A stretch of 64,000 nt of DNA, from positions 62,001-126,000 of the forward strand of contig NZ_VHIV01000003.1 in the NCBI RefSeq assembly GCF_006494425.1, in the 5' to 3' direction. The position numbers and the translations under genes were made by a program. This document shows, piece by piece, positions 7,655 to 16,087 of this stretch. The notes under the pieces were generated by a model, which made no database searches, was not told the origin of the DNA, and saw only the letters and a list, made by a program, of their open reading frames with translations. Origin of the DNA: Bacillus dicomae (GTDB lineage Bacteria; Bacillota; Bacilli; Bacillales; Bacillaceae_G). Within the stretch, counting starts at the first letter, position 1, and each line of letters begins with the position of its first letter.

Positions 7655-8617
7655 TTAAATTTCTCTCCACCAAGCTGATGAAGGATAGTCTGTAGATTTT
7701 AACGTAATAGATTCGCCAATTTGAGGCGTTGTAATTTTAACTCCTAAACGGTTAGCTTCTTTTGTAACACGTTCTATCGGGTCACTCCATTCGTGTAATG
7801 CTAATGTAAAAGCACCCCAATGGATTGGAAGAAGCAGTTCTCCTTTCACGTCAATATGAGCTTGTACCGTTTCTTCAGGCAACATATGAATCGCAGACCA
7901 CCTCGGATCGTATTGTCCGCATTCCATCAATGTAAGATTGAATGGACCATATTTATCACCAATTTCCTTAAAGTGGGGGGCATAACCGCTATCACCACTA
8001 AAGAAAATTTTAGTCTCTTGACCAAGAATAAGCCATGAACACCATAATGAACAATCTCTATCTGTCATACTTCGTCCAGAAAAATGTCTTGCAGGAGCAC
8101 ATACTAACTTAATATTATCAAACGTAATTTCATCCCACCAATTATGTTCACTAATTTTATTAGGTGAAACACCCCATTTAATAAGATATTGTGCAACTCC
8201 AGTCGGAACATAGAAATGTTTTGCACGATCTTTTAATTGCATAATACTTTTATAATTTAAATGATCATAGTGATTATGAGAAATGATAATCGCATCAATT
8301 TCTTGAAGGTCTTCACGTTCTAAAGAAAACGTACCGCTATAACGTTTACTATTAAACAGAGGAAACGGGGAAGAGGCATCTCCAAACATCGGGTCTAATA
8401 ACAATTTTTTACCTTCTATTTTTAAAAGAGAAGCAGAATGGCCAAACCATGTCACACTCTCTAAAGATTCATTATCTTTATTTGATAAAACGATCGGTAA
8501 ATTCTTTATAGGACGCAGCTTTGTCTTCATTTTTAAGTAATCAGTCATTAAACCTATAATATCTTTCGGTTTAAAACTTACATCAGTATGAATTTGATTT
8601 ACATATTTCTTTTTCAT
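7655..8617 (-). CDS. MBL-fold metal-dependent hydrolase (UlaG/NAPE-PLD-like)
   Basis: 320 residues; start at 8617 preceded by GGAGAACG. The metallo-beta-lactamase metal motif H-x-H-x-D-H is SHNHYDHLN near residue 115; further ligands are in APARHFSGR, FFSGDSGYAP and PIHWGAF. WFGHSASLLKIEGKKLLLDP is the opening common to UlaG and NAPE-PLD-type members, which cleave phosphodiester or lactone bonds in small molecules or lipids. No signal peptide. The true substrate is unknown. A near-perfect 20-base palindrome sits immediately upstream and may be an operator. Confidence 0.85.
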   Translation of the reverse strand: MKKKYVNQIHTDVSFKPKDIIGLMTDYLKMKTKLRPIKNLPIVLSNKDNESLESVTWFGHSASLLKIEGKKLLLDPMFGDASSPFPLFNSKRYSGTFSLEREDLQEIDAIIISHNHYDHLNYKSIMQLKDRAKHFYVPTGVAQYLIKWGVSPNKISEHNWWDEITFDNIKLVCAPARHFSGRSMTDRDCSLWCSWLILGQETKIFFSGDSGYAPHFKEIGDKYGPFNLTLMECGQYDPRWSAIHMLPEETVQAHIDVKGELLLPIHWGAFTLALHEWSDPIERVTKEANRLGVKITTPQIGESITLKSTDYPSSAWWREI

Positions 8618-8637
8618 TCGTTCTCCTTTTTACGTTT

Positions 8638-8657
8638 AACAATATACGTATGTTGTT
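8638..8657. promoter_or_regulatory. 20-base palindrome upstream of the MBL gene
   Basis: AACAATATACGTATGTTGTT pairs in 9 of 10 positions about its centre. It lies 21 bases upstream of the start at 8617, which suits a repressor site over the promoter or early transcript. Confidence 0.45.
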
Positions 8658-8913
8658 ATTGTAACTATCTGTAGTTTAAACGAAATCATTTTATCCTTCA
8701 CCTTAAATGCAGTACATTTCATAAATTTGTCAAATTCATTATTCTTATATATAAAATGTAAATTATACAGCAGCAGATGAAACTAATATGAAGTATATGT
8801 AAAATATTTTAATTTTGTAAAGTTCTTCTTATAAGCGACAAAGAACATACGTTTCGTTATATGTTATAGAAGAAAATATGTCTCAAATTATTAAAAGGAA
8901 GGAGAGGATGTAA

Positions 8914-9699
8914 GTGCAAATAGAAAGAAAAAAGAACTCAAAATGTAAACTATCAAAATCTGAAATCATTCATTTGTATGCAGAAGGGAAGAGTACCTCA
9001 GAAATTGCTATGCTTGCTAATGTGTCTGCGAGATATATTCGTATGGTTCTATCAGACAGCAACGTGCCAAGGCGCGCTATAGGGAGTTGGAAGAGAAAGT
9101 ATGACATAACAGAAAATTATTTTAAAATGTGGTCAAATAATATGGCTTATATTTTAGGGTTTATAGTAGCTGATGGTGCTATACCAAAAGAAAATCAATG
9201 TGTCAGTATATCACAAAAAGAAAGTTATATTTTAGAAGATATAAAAAAAGAACTAAAAACAAATCAGCCGCTATATCAAAACAAAAAAACAGGTGTATAT
9301 ATGCTAAATATTAATAGCAAAACAATAAAAGACGATCTTATGAACATACATGGAATCAGGCCGTGTAAATCATTTAACATCGAATTTCCTTTTGTACCAG
9401 AAGAATATTTGCATCACTTTGTTCGTGGGTATTTTGATGGGGATGGTCATGTTAACTCTCATAAATACTTTGTTAGCTTTGTTGGAGGATCATATAATTT
9501 TATGAATTCTTTTAAAGATATCCTTGAGAATAATAAATTCCAATTAAGTTTTGTTGACAAAGAAAAACAATATCGTATTTACCTAAGTGGTAAAAATAAT
9601 GTTAATAAATTTTCACAGTGGATTTATAAAGATAAAGGTTTGCATTTAAAGCGTAAATACAATATTTTTCAAGAAAAGAATAATTGTAATGATGATTGA
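8914..9699 (+). CDS. Free-standing LAGLIDADG homing endonuclease with helix-turn-helix
   Basis: 261 residues from GTG 8914 (AAGGAGAGG upstream). Residues 13-55 are a helix-turn-helix (LSKSEIIHLYAEGKSTSEIA then VSARYIRMVLSDSNVP), as in resolvases. Two LAGLIDADG helices follow: YILGFIVADGAI near residue 80 and HHFVRGYFDGDGHV near residue 170, each ending in the catalytic acidic residue. The family cuts long asymmetric DNA sites. No intron, intein or interrupted host gene is visible around it; it stands alone beside about 770 bases without a gene. It could act as a selfish element or have been captured as a DNA-binding regulator. Confidence 0.85.
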   Translation: MQIERKKNSKCKLSKSEIIHLYAEGKSTSEIAMLANVSARYIRMVLSDSNVPRRAIGSWKRKYDITENYFKMWSNNMAYILGFIVADGAIPKENQCVSISQKESYILEDIKKELKTNQPLYQNKKTGVYMLNINSKTIKDDLMNIHGIRPCKSFNIEFPFVPEEYLHHFVRGYFDGDGHVNSHKYFVSFVGGSYNFMNSFKDILENNKFQLSFVDKEKQYRIYLSGKNNVNKFSQWIYKDKGLHLKRKYNIFQEKNNCNDD

Positions 9700-9810
9700 A
9701 TAATTCACAAAAAAGTTCAATTATAAAATTAAAATTCACGGTGAATTATTAATTGAAATCAAAGTAATTGCTAAAGCAAACAAATTATAAATATAGTTTA
9801 ATCAATTTCA

Positions 9811-9852
9811 AAGCGACTTGTTTAAATTTAATAATTAAACAAGTTGCTTTTT
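9811..9852 (+). terminator. Strong terminator downstream of the LAGLIDADG gene
   Basis: AAGCGACTTGTTTAA pairs with TTAAACAAGTTGCTT (15 pairs, one G-U), followed by TTTTATTATG. Confidence 0.8.
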
Positions 9853-9978
9853 ATTATGTTTTATTAATGATTATTTACGCTAATCCAGCATCAACGAACT
9901 ATTCACTAATAAATAAAGAAAAGGGAAGGATACCAAACGTAACTAACTTATAATAAGTTTACTACTTTTTACTAGTAG

Positions 9979-10014
<36 letters not shown>

Positions 10015-10020
10015 TAATAT

Positions 10021-10073
<53 letters not shown>

Positions 10074-10410
10074 AGTGAGATTCACATAAAATCTTATTTA
10101 AACGCATTTATACAGTTTTTTATCTTTTTTTAGTTATAAATTCATCACAGCAAATCTTAATCGATGATTGATTAAGATTTAACCAATCAAAAACATTTTT
10201 TGATCAGCAAGAAATTTTTATGCGGAAAAATCTTTTTTACAAAATATAAATTAATAATTTTATTTTATGTTTTACTTTATAAATTTATTGCTATTTACAC
10301 ACGTTTTACAACTTTACATTATTTCTTGTTATTTCTGTTATTTACGCTTGACTTTTATTATTCCTATTGTTTTGCACTCTAGTTAACATAACGTTTATTT
10401 TTAATATAAA

Positions 10411-10441
10411 AAAATCTCCCTCACCTTCAGGAAGATTTTTT
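10411..10441 (-). terminator. Terminator of the YwqG gene
   Basis: AAAAATCTTCCT on the minus strand pairs with AGG-GAGATTTTT with one mismatch; the T run is on the minus strand. Confidence 0.7.
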
Positions 10442-10469
10442 AGCTTGTTAGTATGTCGTTTGTATCTTC

Positions 10470-11288
10470 TTAGTAGCAATCCCAGTTGTAAATAACATTG
10501 GAAAAATCTAGATTTAACAAATCTTCTTTTTTTATAAAGAAATTTGCAACACCAGAATCTCCCCACATAATATTTAATGAATCGTCTGTATCAATTTGCA
10601 GTAATAATATATCATGTTGTTGGTATTTTTCTTCCCATTCCCTTGGATCTGTCTGTGTGAAAAATGGATAACCACCAATTTTATGTCCTTGATCTTCACA
10701 TAAATCATCATACAGTTCGCCTAATTCTGTATTGTTTTCTTCATCAACAATTTCTTCCCAATCAATTTCCTCACTAAACATCTTTTCAAATCGATAATCC
10801 CTTGATGTTACCGGTTGATAACCTAATTCAAACTTTAATTTCGCTGCTTCGGGAATAATAAAGTCCTCTAATTCTAAAGTGTTTAAATAACTAAAATCAG
10901 TAATTACCTTATTTAAATCTTTTATAATTGTAGAATGATAAATAATTCGAAAATCTTTTTGTATTGTTGGATGATCGAAATCCGCTCCATAAAGCTCATC
11001 ATCAGCACTTACAAAAAACTGTAACATTCCCTCCTGAGGCATATATTCAACATACGGTATTTCTTCAAAGTTTAGCTGCGCAAGTAACATCATAGGTTGT
11101 CCATTTGAATCTTTAGGATGCTCTTGATCTATAGGTAAATACGGATAACCACCAAACTTACTCTCAAAAAGCGTTGTCTCTGCTAATGTTCCAGCCACTT
11201 TAATATACGGTTTCACACTTTCTTCTAAAATACTACGATACTTCTCTAGTTCTTTCGGAATTTGAAGTTGATACGTATTCTTCATCAT
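10470..11288 (-). CDS. YwqG family protein (DUF1963)
   Basis: 272 residues; ATG at 11288 (or 11285) with AAAGGAAG upstream. The family pattern is clear: ESKFGGYPYLP near residue 45, MMLLAQLNFEEIP, GMLQFFVSADDELYG, then a second half with GHKIGGYPFFTQTD, HDILLLQIDTDD and IMWGDSGVANFFI. B. subtilis YwqG has this length and layout. DUF1963 proteins are soluble, of unknown biochemical role, and often occur near polymorphic toxin or immunity genes in Bacillus; none is adjacent here. Confidence 0.9.
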   Translation of the reverse strand: MMKNTYQLQIPKELEKYRSILEESVKPYIKVAGTLAETTLFESKFGGYPYLPIDQEHPKDSNGQPMMLLAQLNFEEIPYVEYMPQEGMLQFFVSADDELYGADFDHPTIQKDFRIIYHSTIIKDLNKVITDFSYLNTLELEDFIIPEAAKLKFELGYQPVTSRDYRFEKMFSEEIDWEEIVDEENNTELGELYDDLCEDQGHKIGGYPFFTQTDPREWEEKYQQHDILLLQIDTDDSLNIMWGDSGVANFFIKKEDLLNLDFSNVIYNWDCY

Positions 11289-11363
11289 TTTTGGCTTCCT
11301 TTCATAATGAATTGAAAATGCCTTACTTAATTATATAGCAAGAGATAGTTTTATTGAAAACTG

Positions 11364-11771
11364 TTAAAAGTCCGTTTTCACCCTTGTTTTTTGCGCACTT
11401 GGTGGACAAAGTAAGTTATGTTCTAAAACCTTTTTATTAATAGTTCGAATTAAATCTGCTGCTTCTGCAGTATTTGTATTTTCTTTTAGTTTTTCTTTTA
11501 AGTCATCAATTTCCTTTGAAAGTTCAATCCACCTAGGTAAAACATGATTATTTTTCAAAGTTCTATACAATTGCTTTTCAGGATTGTACGAAAGGTCTTT
11601 ATCAAGGTTAAGAGGTTTCCCTTTACCAGGTAAATGATCAAAAGACCCTTTCTTTTCTGCTTCTTTAACGATAGAACTAATATGATCTTCATACGTATAG
11701 GACCAAACTTTCTCGTCTTTTACTAAAATCTCTTGCTTTTTTAGTTTTTTATCTAGCTCTTCTTGATTCAT
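11364..11771 (-). CDS. DUF1992 protein, possible independent start inside the fusion
   Basis: 135 residues from the internal ATG 11771, 6-7 bases after AAAAGGAGAG. Sequence MNQEELDKKLKKQEILVKD then the DUF1992 core with PGKGKPLNL and NHVLPRWIELSKEIDDL. Most DUF1992 proteins are free-standing and about this length, so translation from here is likely even though the upstream frame also reads into it. Function unknown; the domain is named for human DNAJC28. Confidence 0.6.
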   Translation of the reverse strand: MNQEELDKKLKKQEILVKDEKVWSYTYEDHISSIVKEAEKKGSFDHLPGKGKPLNLDKDLSYNPEKQLYRTLKNNHVLPRWIELSKEIDDLKEKLKENTNTAEAADLIRTINKKVLEHNLLCPPSAQKTRVKTDF

Positions 11772-12989
11772 AGATTCTCTCTCCTTTTTATTTTTCAGTG
11801 TCGTTTTTGTAAATTCCAATGCTCTTAATCCATCGAATAGCTTTTCTCGCCACCACACGCTATCATGACCGCCTTGAAACTCTTCATAAGTGGTTTGACA
11901 TTTCTTTTCTTCTAAAGCTTTATATAGACGTCTATTAGCCGTTAAAAGAGGTTCGTTTTCAAGCTCACCTACTGCTATGTAAGTATTGAGATGAGTCGCA
12001 TTAGAATTTATAAATGAAATTTGATTTTCAATCCAAGGAATTGCATTTTCATAGTCATCCTTTTTCCAATGTACGGATCCAGACATTGACAACACATTCC
12101 CGAAAACATGTGGATTTTGAAGTGCTGCATAAAAAGCTGCTAAGCCACCAAGACTGAAACCAGCAATTGTTGTATGATTTTTTTCTCGATATACGTGATA
12201 CTGAGCTTGAATCCACGGAAGTAATTCCTTCGTTAAAAATGTATTCATTTTATCGTTATAAGTTAACTCTTCTAATCGATCAACAGGATCTATAGCAACA
12301 GCAATACAAGGTGGGATTTCTTTTTCGTAAATTAAATAATTAAGTGTTTTTTCAATTGAAAGGCTATGAATGAATGAACTCCCATCAAATACAATGAGAA
12401 GCTCTTGAAGATGTGAAGTGTGAGAATAATCATGAGGCGTATAAATATGAATGTTACGTGTGTTATTTAAAATCGAACTATGAAAAGAATATGTTTCAAT
12501 TCTCCCGGATCGATAATCATTTGAAGGAAAACGACTGCTATACTGCACGTCCATACCTAGTTTTAACACAGACGCTTTATTGGCACCTTCTCCAAATACA
12601 TTTTCATTAAATTGGTCTAGTTGGTACTGTTCACTACGCTTTATCCAATTATTTTCAAAAAAATCATTTACTGTAAAATAATAAGTTGAAATAAAACTCT
12701 TATCCGTCCTAAACGTTACATACCAAATATCTGTCTGTAACAATCGTTGTAATTGATTTACAGACAGATCCCAACCAGGGAAACTACCGAATACATAAAC
12801 GTTTTCAGTTTTTAGGTCCCCTAGCCATATATACGTTATAAGCCGATACTGATTATCTACAGGACATTGTTCTATTAGTGGTGTATGATTTGACTTTATT
12901 TCATGCAAAAAAGTATAAAGAGCTTTTTCGTTTCCATTTTTTAAGTGATTTTTAAGCTTCTCTAACTTAGGACTGATTATTGTAGTCAC
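11364..12989 (-). CDS. Siderophore-esterase-like protein fused to a DUF1992 domain
   Basis: 541 residues from GTG 12989, chosen for AAAGGAGG 7 bases upstream. Residues 1-about 160 resemble the N-terminal domain of enterochelin esterase (VYVFGSFPGWD). Residues about 170-395 are an alpha/beta hydrolase: LLIVFDGSSFIH, nucleophile elbow AGFSLGGLAA, and GGHDSVWWR with the catalytic His. The family hydrolyses catecholate-siderophore trilactones to free iron, in the cytoplasm. From residue 407 (ATG 11771) a DUF1992/DnaJC28-type domain follows (SYTYEDHISSIVKEAE, LPGKGKPLNLD). An ideal ribosome site (AAAAGGAGAG) precedes that internal ATG, and a TGA lies in the +1 frame just upstream (about 11799), so a frameshift probably joined two genes. 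DUF1992 may also be made alone. Confidence 0.75.
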   Translation of the reverse strand: MTTIISPKLEKLKNHLKNGNEKALYTFLHEIKSNHTPLIEQCPVDNQYRLITYIWLGDLKTENVYVFGSFPGWDLSVNQLQRLLQTDIWYVTFRTDKSFISTYYFTVNDFFENNWIKRSEQYQLDQFNENVFGEGANKASVLKLGMDVQYSSRFPSNDYRSGRIETYSFHSSILNNTRNIHIYTPHDYSHTSHLQELLIVFDGSSFIHSLSIEKTLNYLIYEKEIPPCIAVAIDPVDRLEELTYNDKMNTFLTKELLPWIQAQYHVYREKNHTTIAGFSLGGLAAFYAALQNPHVFGNVLSMSGSVHWKKDDYENAIPWIENQISFINSNATHLNTYIAVGELENEPLLTANRRLYKALEEKKCQTTYEEFQGGHDSVWWREKLFDGLRALEFTKTTLKNKKERESMNQEELDKKLKKQEILVKDEKVWSYTYEDHISSIVKEAEKKGSFDHLPGKGKPLNLDKDLSYNPEKQLYRTLKNNHVLPRWIELSKEIDDLKEKLKENTNTAEAADLIRTINKKVLEHNLLCPPSAQKTRVKTDF

Positions 12990-13080
12990 CCCTCTTCCTC
13001 CTTTGTAGTATTCTATATGTAGTTTTTTTTTCATTAGAATCCCTATATAAAAGTAGTCGTAAGTTATGTGTTTAGAGAAG

Positions 13081-13446
13081 TTATTGATTAGAAAAATGAT
13101 CAATTGCTTGAATAGAAAGTTCCAATGATTTTATTCTTCTTTCTAAAAGTGTTCTTTGAGGACTCCCAAGCTTTGACTTAACATAAACCTTTTCAATTGA
13201 TGGAAGCAAACCAATTAGAACATTTCGAGCGTCTGCTAAATCTTCTTGTGTGTAATGATGGGTTTCTTGATTCCAAATACTTTCTAACATAGCTAAGCCG
13301 ATACTAGCTGCTTTGAGTCTTTTTTTCACTAAAGTAGTGTTTGAGCCTTTTTGAGTCATCTGTGATAAGGCGTTTTCAAGTTTACGGATTGTTGACTGTA
13401 AAGACTTTATTGATTCTACTCTATCGACATTTGATACGTTTTCCAT
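13081..13446 (-). CDS. Hypothetical helical protein, 121 residues
   Basis: Start ATG 13446 with GAAGGGACAGG upstream. The sequence is mostly helical and charged (SLQSTIRKLENALSQMTQKG, RTLLERRIKSLELSIQAID), suggesting coiled-coil or bundle formation. No signal peptide, membrane segment or cysteine. It is followed by the fused esterase gene about 90 bases downstream on the same strand. I do not recognise the family. Confidence 0.65.
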   Translation of the reverse strand: MENVSNVDRVESIKSLQSTIRKLENALSQMTQKGSNTTLVKKRLKAASIGLAMLESIWNQETHHYTQEDLADARNVLIGLLPSIEKVYVKSKLGSPQRTLLERRIKSLELSIQAIDHFSNQ

Positions 13447-13570
13447 ATTAAACCTGTCCCTTCTTCATTTCTAAATTAGTTTTCTTGGTATTTGATAATA
13501 CCATTAAGAAACGAATTTTACTCGAAATATTTGAGTTGGACATGAATTTAAAGGGAAACAGCTAACGAAC

Positions 13571-13624
13571 TTCTCTCTCCTCTCTTGCACCATTCTATAT
13601 GTACTTCTTTTTTCTCGTTAAAAT
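13571..13624 (-). repeat. Diverged copy of the esterase-gene leader
   Basis: On the minus strand this stretch (core ACATATAGAAT, flanked by ATTTTAACGA and AGAGAGGAGAG) aligns at roughly three quarters identity with 12988-13036, the region carrying the ribosome site of the esterase fusion gene. No coding sequence follows it, so it looks like a fossil of a duplicated gene start. Confidence 0.45.
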
Positions 13625-13698
13625 ACCTACATGGACAAGTTGTTAATATTGTATAATTTATGAACAAAAAACGTACAAGCAGCATAACTTGTACGTTT

Positions 13699-14070
13699 TT
13701 AAACTGTAAGGTAATAAAGTAATAGCTTTCGGGTCTTTTCATAATTCACGAAATCTCTATACAAAATGGGATACTTAACAATTTCTGTTTCTAGAAAACG
13801 ATATTGCGGAAACCACTCGAAAAACGATATCCTTAGCCGCTTTATTTGATTAAACACAATCTCCTGTTCATTATTATTAAGCACATAACTTAAAGTACCT
13901 GCTGTATGCATCCAATAATAATTTAAATCAGCGCTTATACAATCATCTTCTGTAAACATATTATTAAAATCTTTTCGTATTTTTCGAATGTCACAATTCG
14001 GAAACGGTTTATACAGCAGACTAGGCATTTTCTGCAATTCATTAAAAATAACCCTTTTTCCTAACTTCAA
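13699..14070 (-). CDS. YxiJ-like hypothetical protein
   Basis: 123 residues from TTG 14070, with AAAGGGGTGG just upstream. Key pieces are FPNCDIRKIRKDFNNMF, ISADLNYYWMHTAGTLSYVL and FFEWFPQYRFLE, a pattern I associate with the YxiJ family of Bacillus, whose members are soluble and often linked to secreted-toxin loci. It begins 12 bases after the patatin gene stop, so the two are probably cotranslated. Function unknown; the family assignment is from memory of the pattern only. Confidence 0.55.
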   Translation of the reverse strand: MKLGKRVIFNELQKMPSLLYKPFPNCDIRKIRKDFNNMFTEDDCISADLNYYWMHTAGTLSYVLNNNEQEIVFNQIKRLRISFFEWFPQYRFLETEIVKYPILYRDFVNYEKTRKLLLYYLTV

Positions 14071-14082
14071 CTTTCCACCCCT

Positions 14083-14934
14083 TTATTTCTCTATCCAATT
14101 TAATAAGTTTTCATAATGATATTGAGCATCTGTATAGCCAAGATTATAAAAATTAACGAGGTTTTCTTTATTTCTTTCTATTCCGCTTATGGGAAGTTCT
14201 AAGCTAGGCTGAATCACATAGAAATTGTCTTTTTGTTCTATTTGATTCATATAAGATATTGTCTCATTATAATAACGATAATGTTCTACTAAAGATTCTG
14301 CGATATTCGGATATTTTCTATATAAAATTTTAGCTAGGCCAGAAAATTTATTGCGCTGCTTCTCATATCCTGCTGGTTTTGTCATAATTACAACATTCTT
14401 TTGATAACCATCAGTTTGAGCTTTTAAAACCGGAATAGGATCTATAATTCCTCCATCTAACAACTTTCGATTATCGTATTCTACAGCAGGTGCTATAAAC
14501 GGTACTGAGCTAGATGCACGAATGATTTTTAAAATATCATTTCCGTGTTCTGCTTTATTATAATAAATAGCTTGTCCTGATTCGCAGTCAGTTGTCCCTA
14601 TAACAAACTGTTCATTTGAGTTTAAAAAAGTTTGAAAATCAAATGGGACAATTTTATTAGGTACTTCATCAAATAAAAAGTCCATTCCAAATAATTCGCG
14701 TTTTCGAATTAAATTTCGATAAGATATATACCTGTGATCTGCAACTAGCTCTGTATTTACTTTTTTATTTCTCCCTTTTTGACGCGACAAATAGGTTGCT
14801 CCCATACAAGCTCCAGCGGATACGCCAACTACATAAGGAAAGAATAAGTTCTTTTCCATAAAATATTCGAGTACTCCCGCAGTATATAAACCTTTCATTC
14901 CTCCGCCTTCTAATACTAAACCGATATTCTTCAT
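14083..14934 (-). CDS. Patatin-like phospholipase/acyl hydrolase
   Basis: 283 residues; ATG 14934 after AGAGGGATAT. All patatin signatures are present: oxyanion loop GLVLEGGGMKGLYTAG at residues 5-20, nucleophile GVSAG (G-x-S-x-G) near residue 37, SSSVPFIAPAVEYD, and the catalytic aspartate in LLDGGIIDPIP. It resembles E. coli YjjU-type cytoplasmic patatins, which release fatty acids from lipids. No signal peptide. The YxiJ-like gene follows 12 bases later in the same transcript. Confidence 0.9.
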   Translation of the reverse strand: MKNIGLVLEGGGMKGLYTAGVLEYFMEKNLFFPYVVGVSAGACMGATYLSRQKGRNKKVNTELVADHRYISYRNLIRKRELFGMDFLFDEVPNKIVPFDFQTFLNSNEQFVIGTTDCESGQAIYYNKAEHGNDILKIIRASSSVPFIAPAVEYDNRKLLDGGIIDPIPVLKAQTDGYQKNVVIMTKPAGYEKQRNKFSGLAKILYRKYPNIAESLVEHYRYYNETISYMNQIEQKDNFYVIQPSLELPISGIERNKENLVNFYNLGYTDAQYHYENLLNWIEK

Positions 14935-15113
14935 GCTATATCCCTCTGCTTCTTTTTTCTTAATTTCATATTAGCATAAGATATTAAGATGAAGTTATAT
15001 AAATGAATTGCAACAATAACCAGAAACTACTAAAGTAATATCATAATTTCTTAGTAAATAGCATGGTACAATATAAGTAACACATTCCACAAATAATGGA
15101 GGAGGAATTTCCT

Positions 15114-15491
15114 ATGGGTTTATTTAGCGGTATTTTAGGAAATGCATCAAATACGAGTACAGAAAGTGTAGAACGTGATTTAGAGAAGATTATGTTAGAC
15201 GATGAGAAAGTTGAACATGCTTATAAATTAATTCGCGATTTAATCGTATTCACAAATCGCCGTCTTATTTTAGTAGATAAACAAGGGATATCAGGTAAAA
15301 AAACTGAGTATCATTCTATCCCTTATAAAAGCATTACACAATTTAGTATCGAAACAGCTGGACATTTTGATTTAGATGCAGAACTTAAAATTTGGGTGTC
15401 TAGTATGAGTGGGCCAATTACGAAAGAATTTAAAGGTGACGATAGTATTTTAAGCATTCAAAAAGCATTGGTAACATATACGACAAAATAG
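15114..15491 (+). CDS. Bacterial PH-domain protein (YozO-like)
   Basis: 125 residues from ATG 15114, with GGAGGAGG upstream; an in-frame ATG at 15096 overlaps that site. The bacterial pleckstrin-homology fold (bPH_1) is seen in LIRDLIVFTNRRLILVDKQG, then YHSIPYKSITQFSIETAGHF and DAELKIWVSS. The opening MGLFSGILGNAS is shared with B. subtilis YozO. The protein is cytoplasmic; the biochemical role of the family is not known. It ends at a terminator shared with the converging acetyltransferase gene. Confidence 0.85.
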   Translation: MGLFSGILGNASNTSTESVERDLEKIMLDDEKVEHAYKLIRDLIVFTNRRLILVDKQGISGKKTEYHSIPYKSITQFSIETAGHFDLDAELKIWVSSMSGPITKEFKGDDSILSIQKALVTYTTK

Positions 15492-15587
15492 TTAAATCAT
15501 GCATATTTATTCGTTTCTGAAATTACTATCCCGAGTATTTTGGAAGGATATACATTAATCTTGTATATTTAATCTAAAATAACATAA

Positions 15588-15627
15588 AAAGGTAAAGCGT
15601 ATTTCAAATGCTTTACCTTTCTTTTTT
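15588..15627. terminator. Bidirectional terminator
   Basis: AAAGGTAAAGC (15588-15598) pairs with GCTTTACCTTT (15610-15620), then CTTTTTT. The right arm also encodes the last residues and stop of the leftward acetyltransferase gene. Confidence 0.85.
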
Positions 15628-16086
15628 GTAATAAATAAGTGTAGTTTTATCATTTAACTTCTTTATTACTTCTGTTCTTTTATACCCCATTTTTTCATAT
15701 AGAAAACAATTTTTTTCTTCTTCTAAAATCGTAGCAAGTTCAAAACTTCGTACTTCTGCAAACATCTCTTCCATTAAAATAAGTACCTTCTGAGCAATTC
15801 CTTTCCCTTGATAGATTGGATGAATAAACATTGGACTAATCCAAAATCTATAAGGTAGTTCTTTTTGGGATATACATATTGCTCCAACAAGTTTCGAATC
15901 TATTATCATCTTATAAAAATTACTACTGGGATTATTTATTCTAAATATAGTTTTTTCAATAGATTCATTTGCTGGGTTTGTTTCATAGTCTTTATATTTA
16001 TTTAATAAAGGGCTAAATGAGTCTATTTGCATTTGAAATAAAATTGCTGCATCACTTTCTGTCGCCTTCTCTAGTGTAATCTCCAT
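15613..16086 (-). CDS. GNAT acetyltransferase
   Basis: 157 residues. Motif A is IHPIYQGKGIAQKVLI near residue 93; motif B is NCFLYEKMGY near residue 130. The start follows the bstA stop by one base, so translation is probably coupled. Last gene of a three-gene leftward unit (acetyltransferase, bstA, acetyltransferase). Substrate unknown. Confidence 0.88.
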   Translation of the reverse strand: MEITLEKATESDAAILFQMQIDSFSPLLNKYKDYETNPANESIEKTIFRINNPSSNFYKMIIDSKLVGAICISQKELPYRFWISPMFIHPIYQGKGIAQKVLILMEEMFAEVRSFELATILEEEKNCFLYEKMGYKRTEVIKKLNDKTTLIYYKKER

Positions 16087-16087
16087 A

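Noticed and set aside
8690..8740. TTGACA on the minus strand upstream of the MBL gene
   Set aside because: No acceptable -10 box lies 16-19 bases downstream.
9768..9953. Open frame of about 60 codons in the gene-poor stretch
   Set aside because: It spans a strong terminator hairpin, has no ribosome site and has the composition of AT-rich noncoding DNA.
10200..10382. Phe/Leu/Tyr-rich open frame
   Set aside because: Start lacks a ribosome site; composition follows from runs of T and A; no membrane-protein pattern of charged loops.
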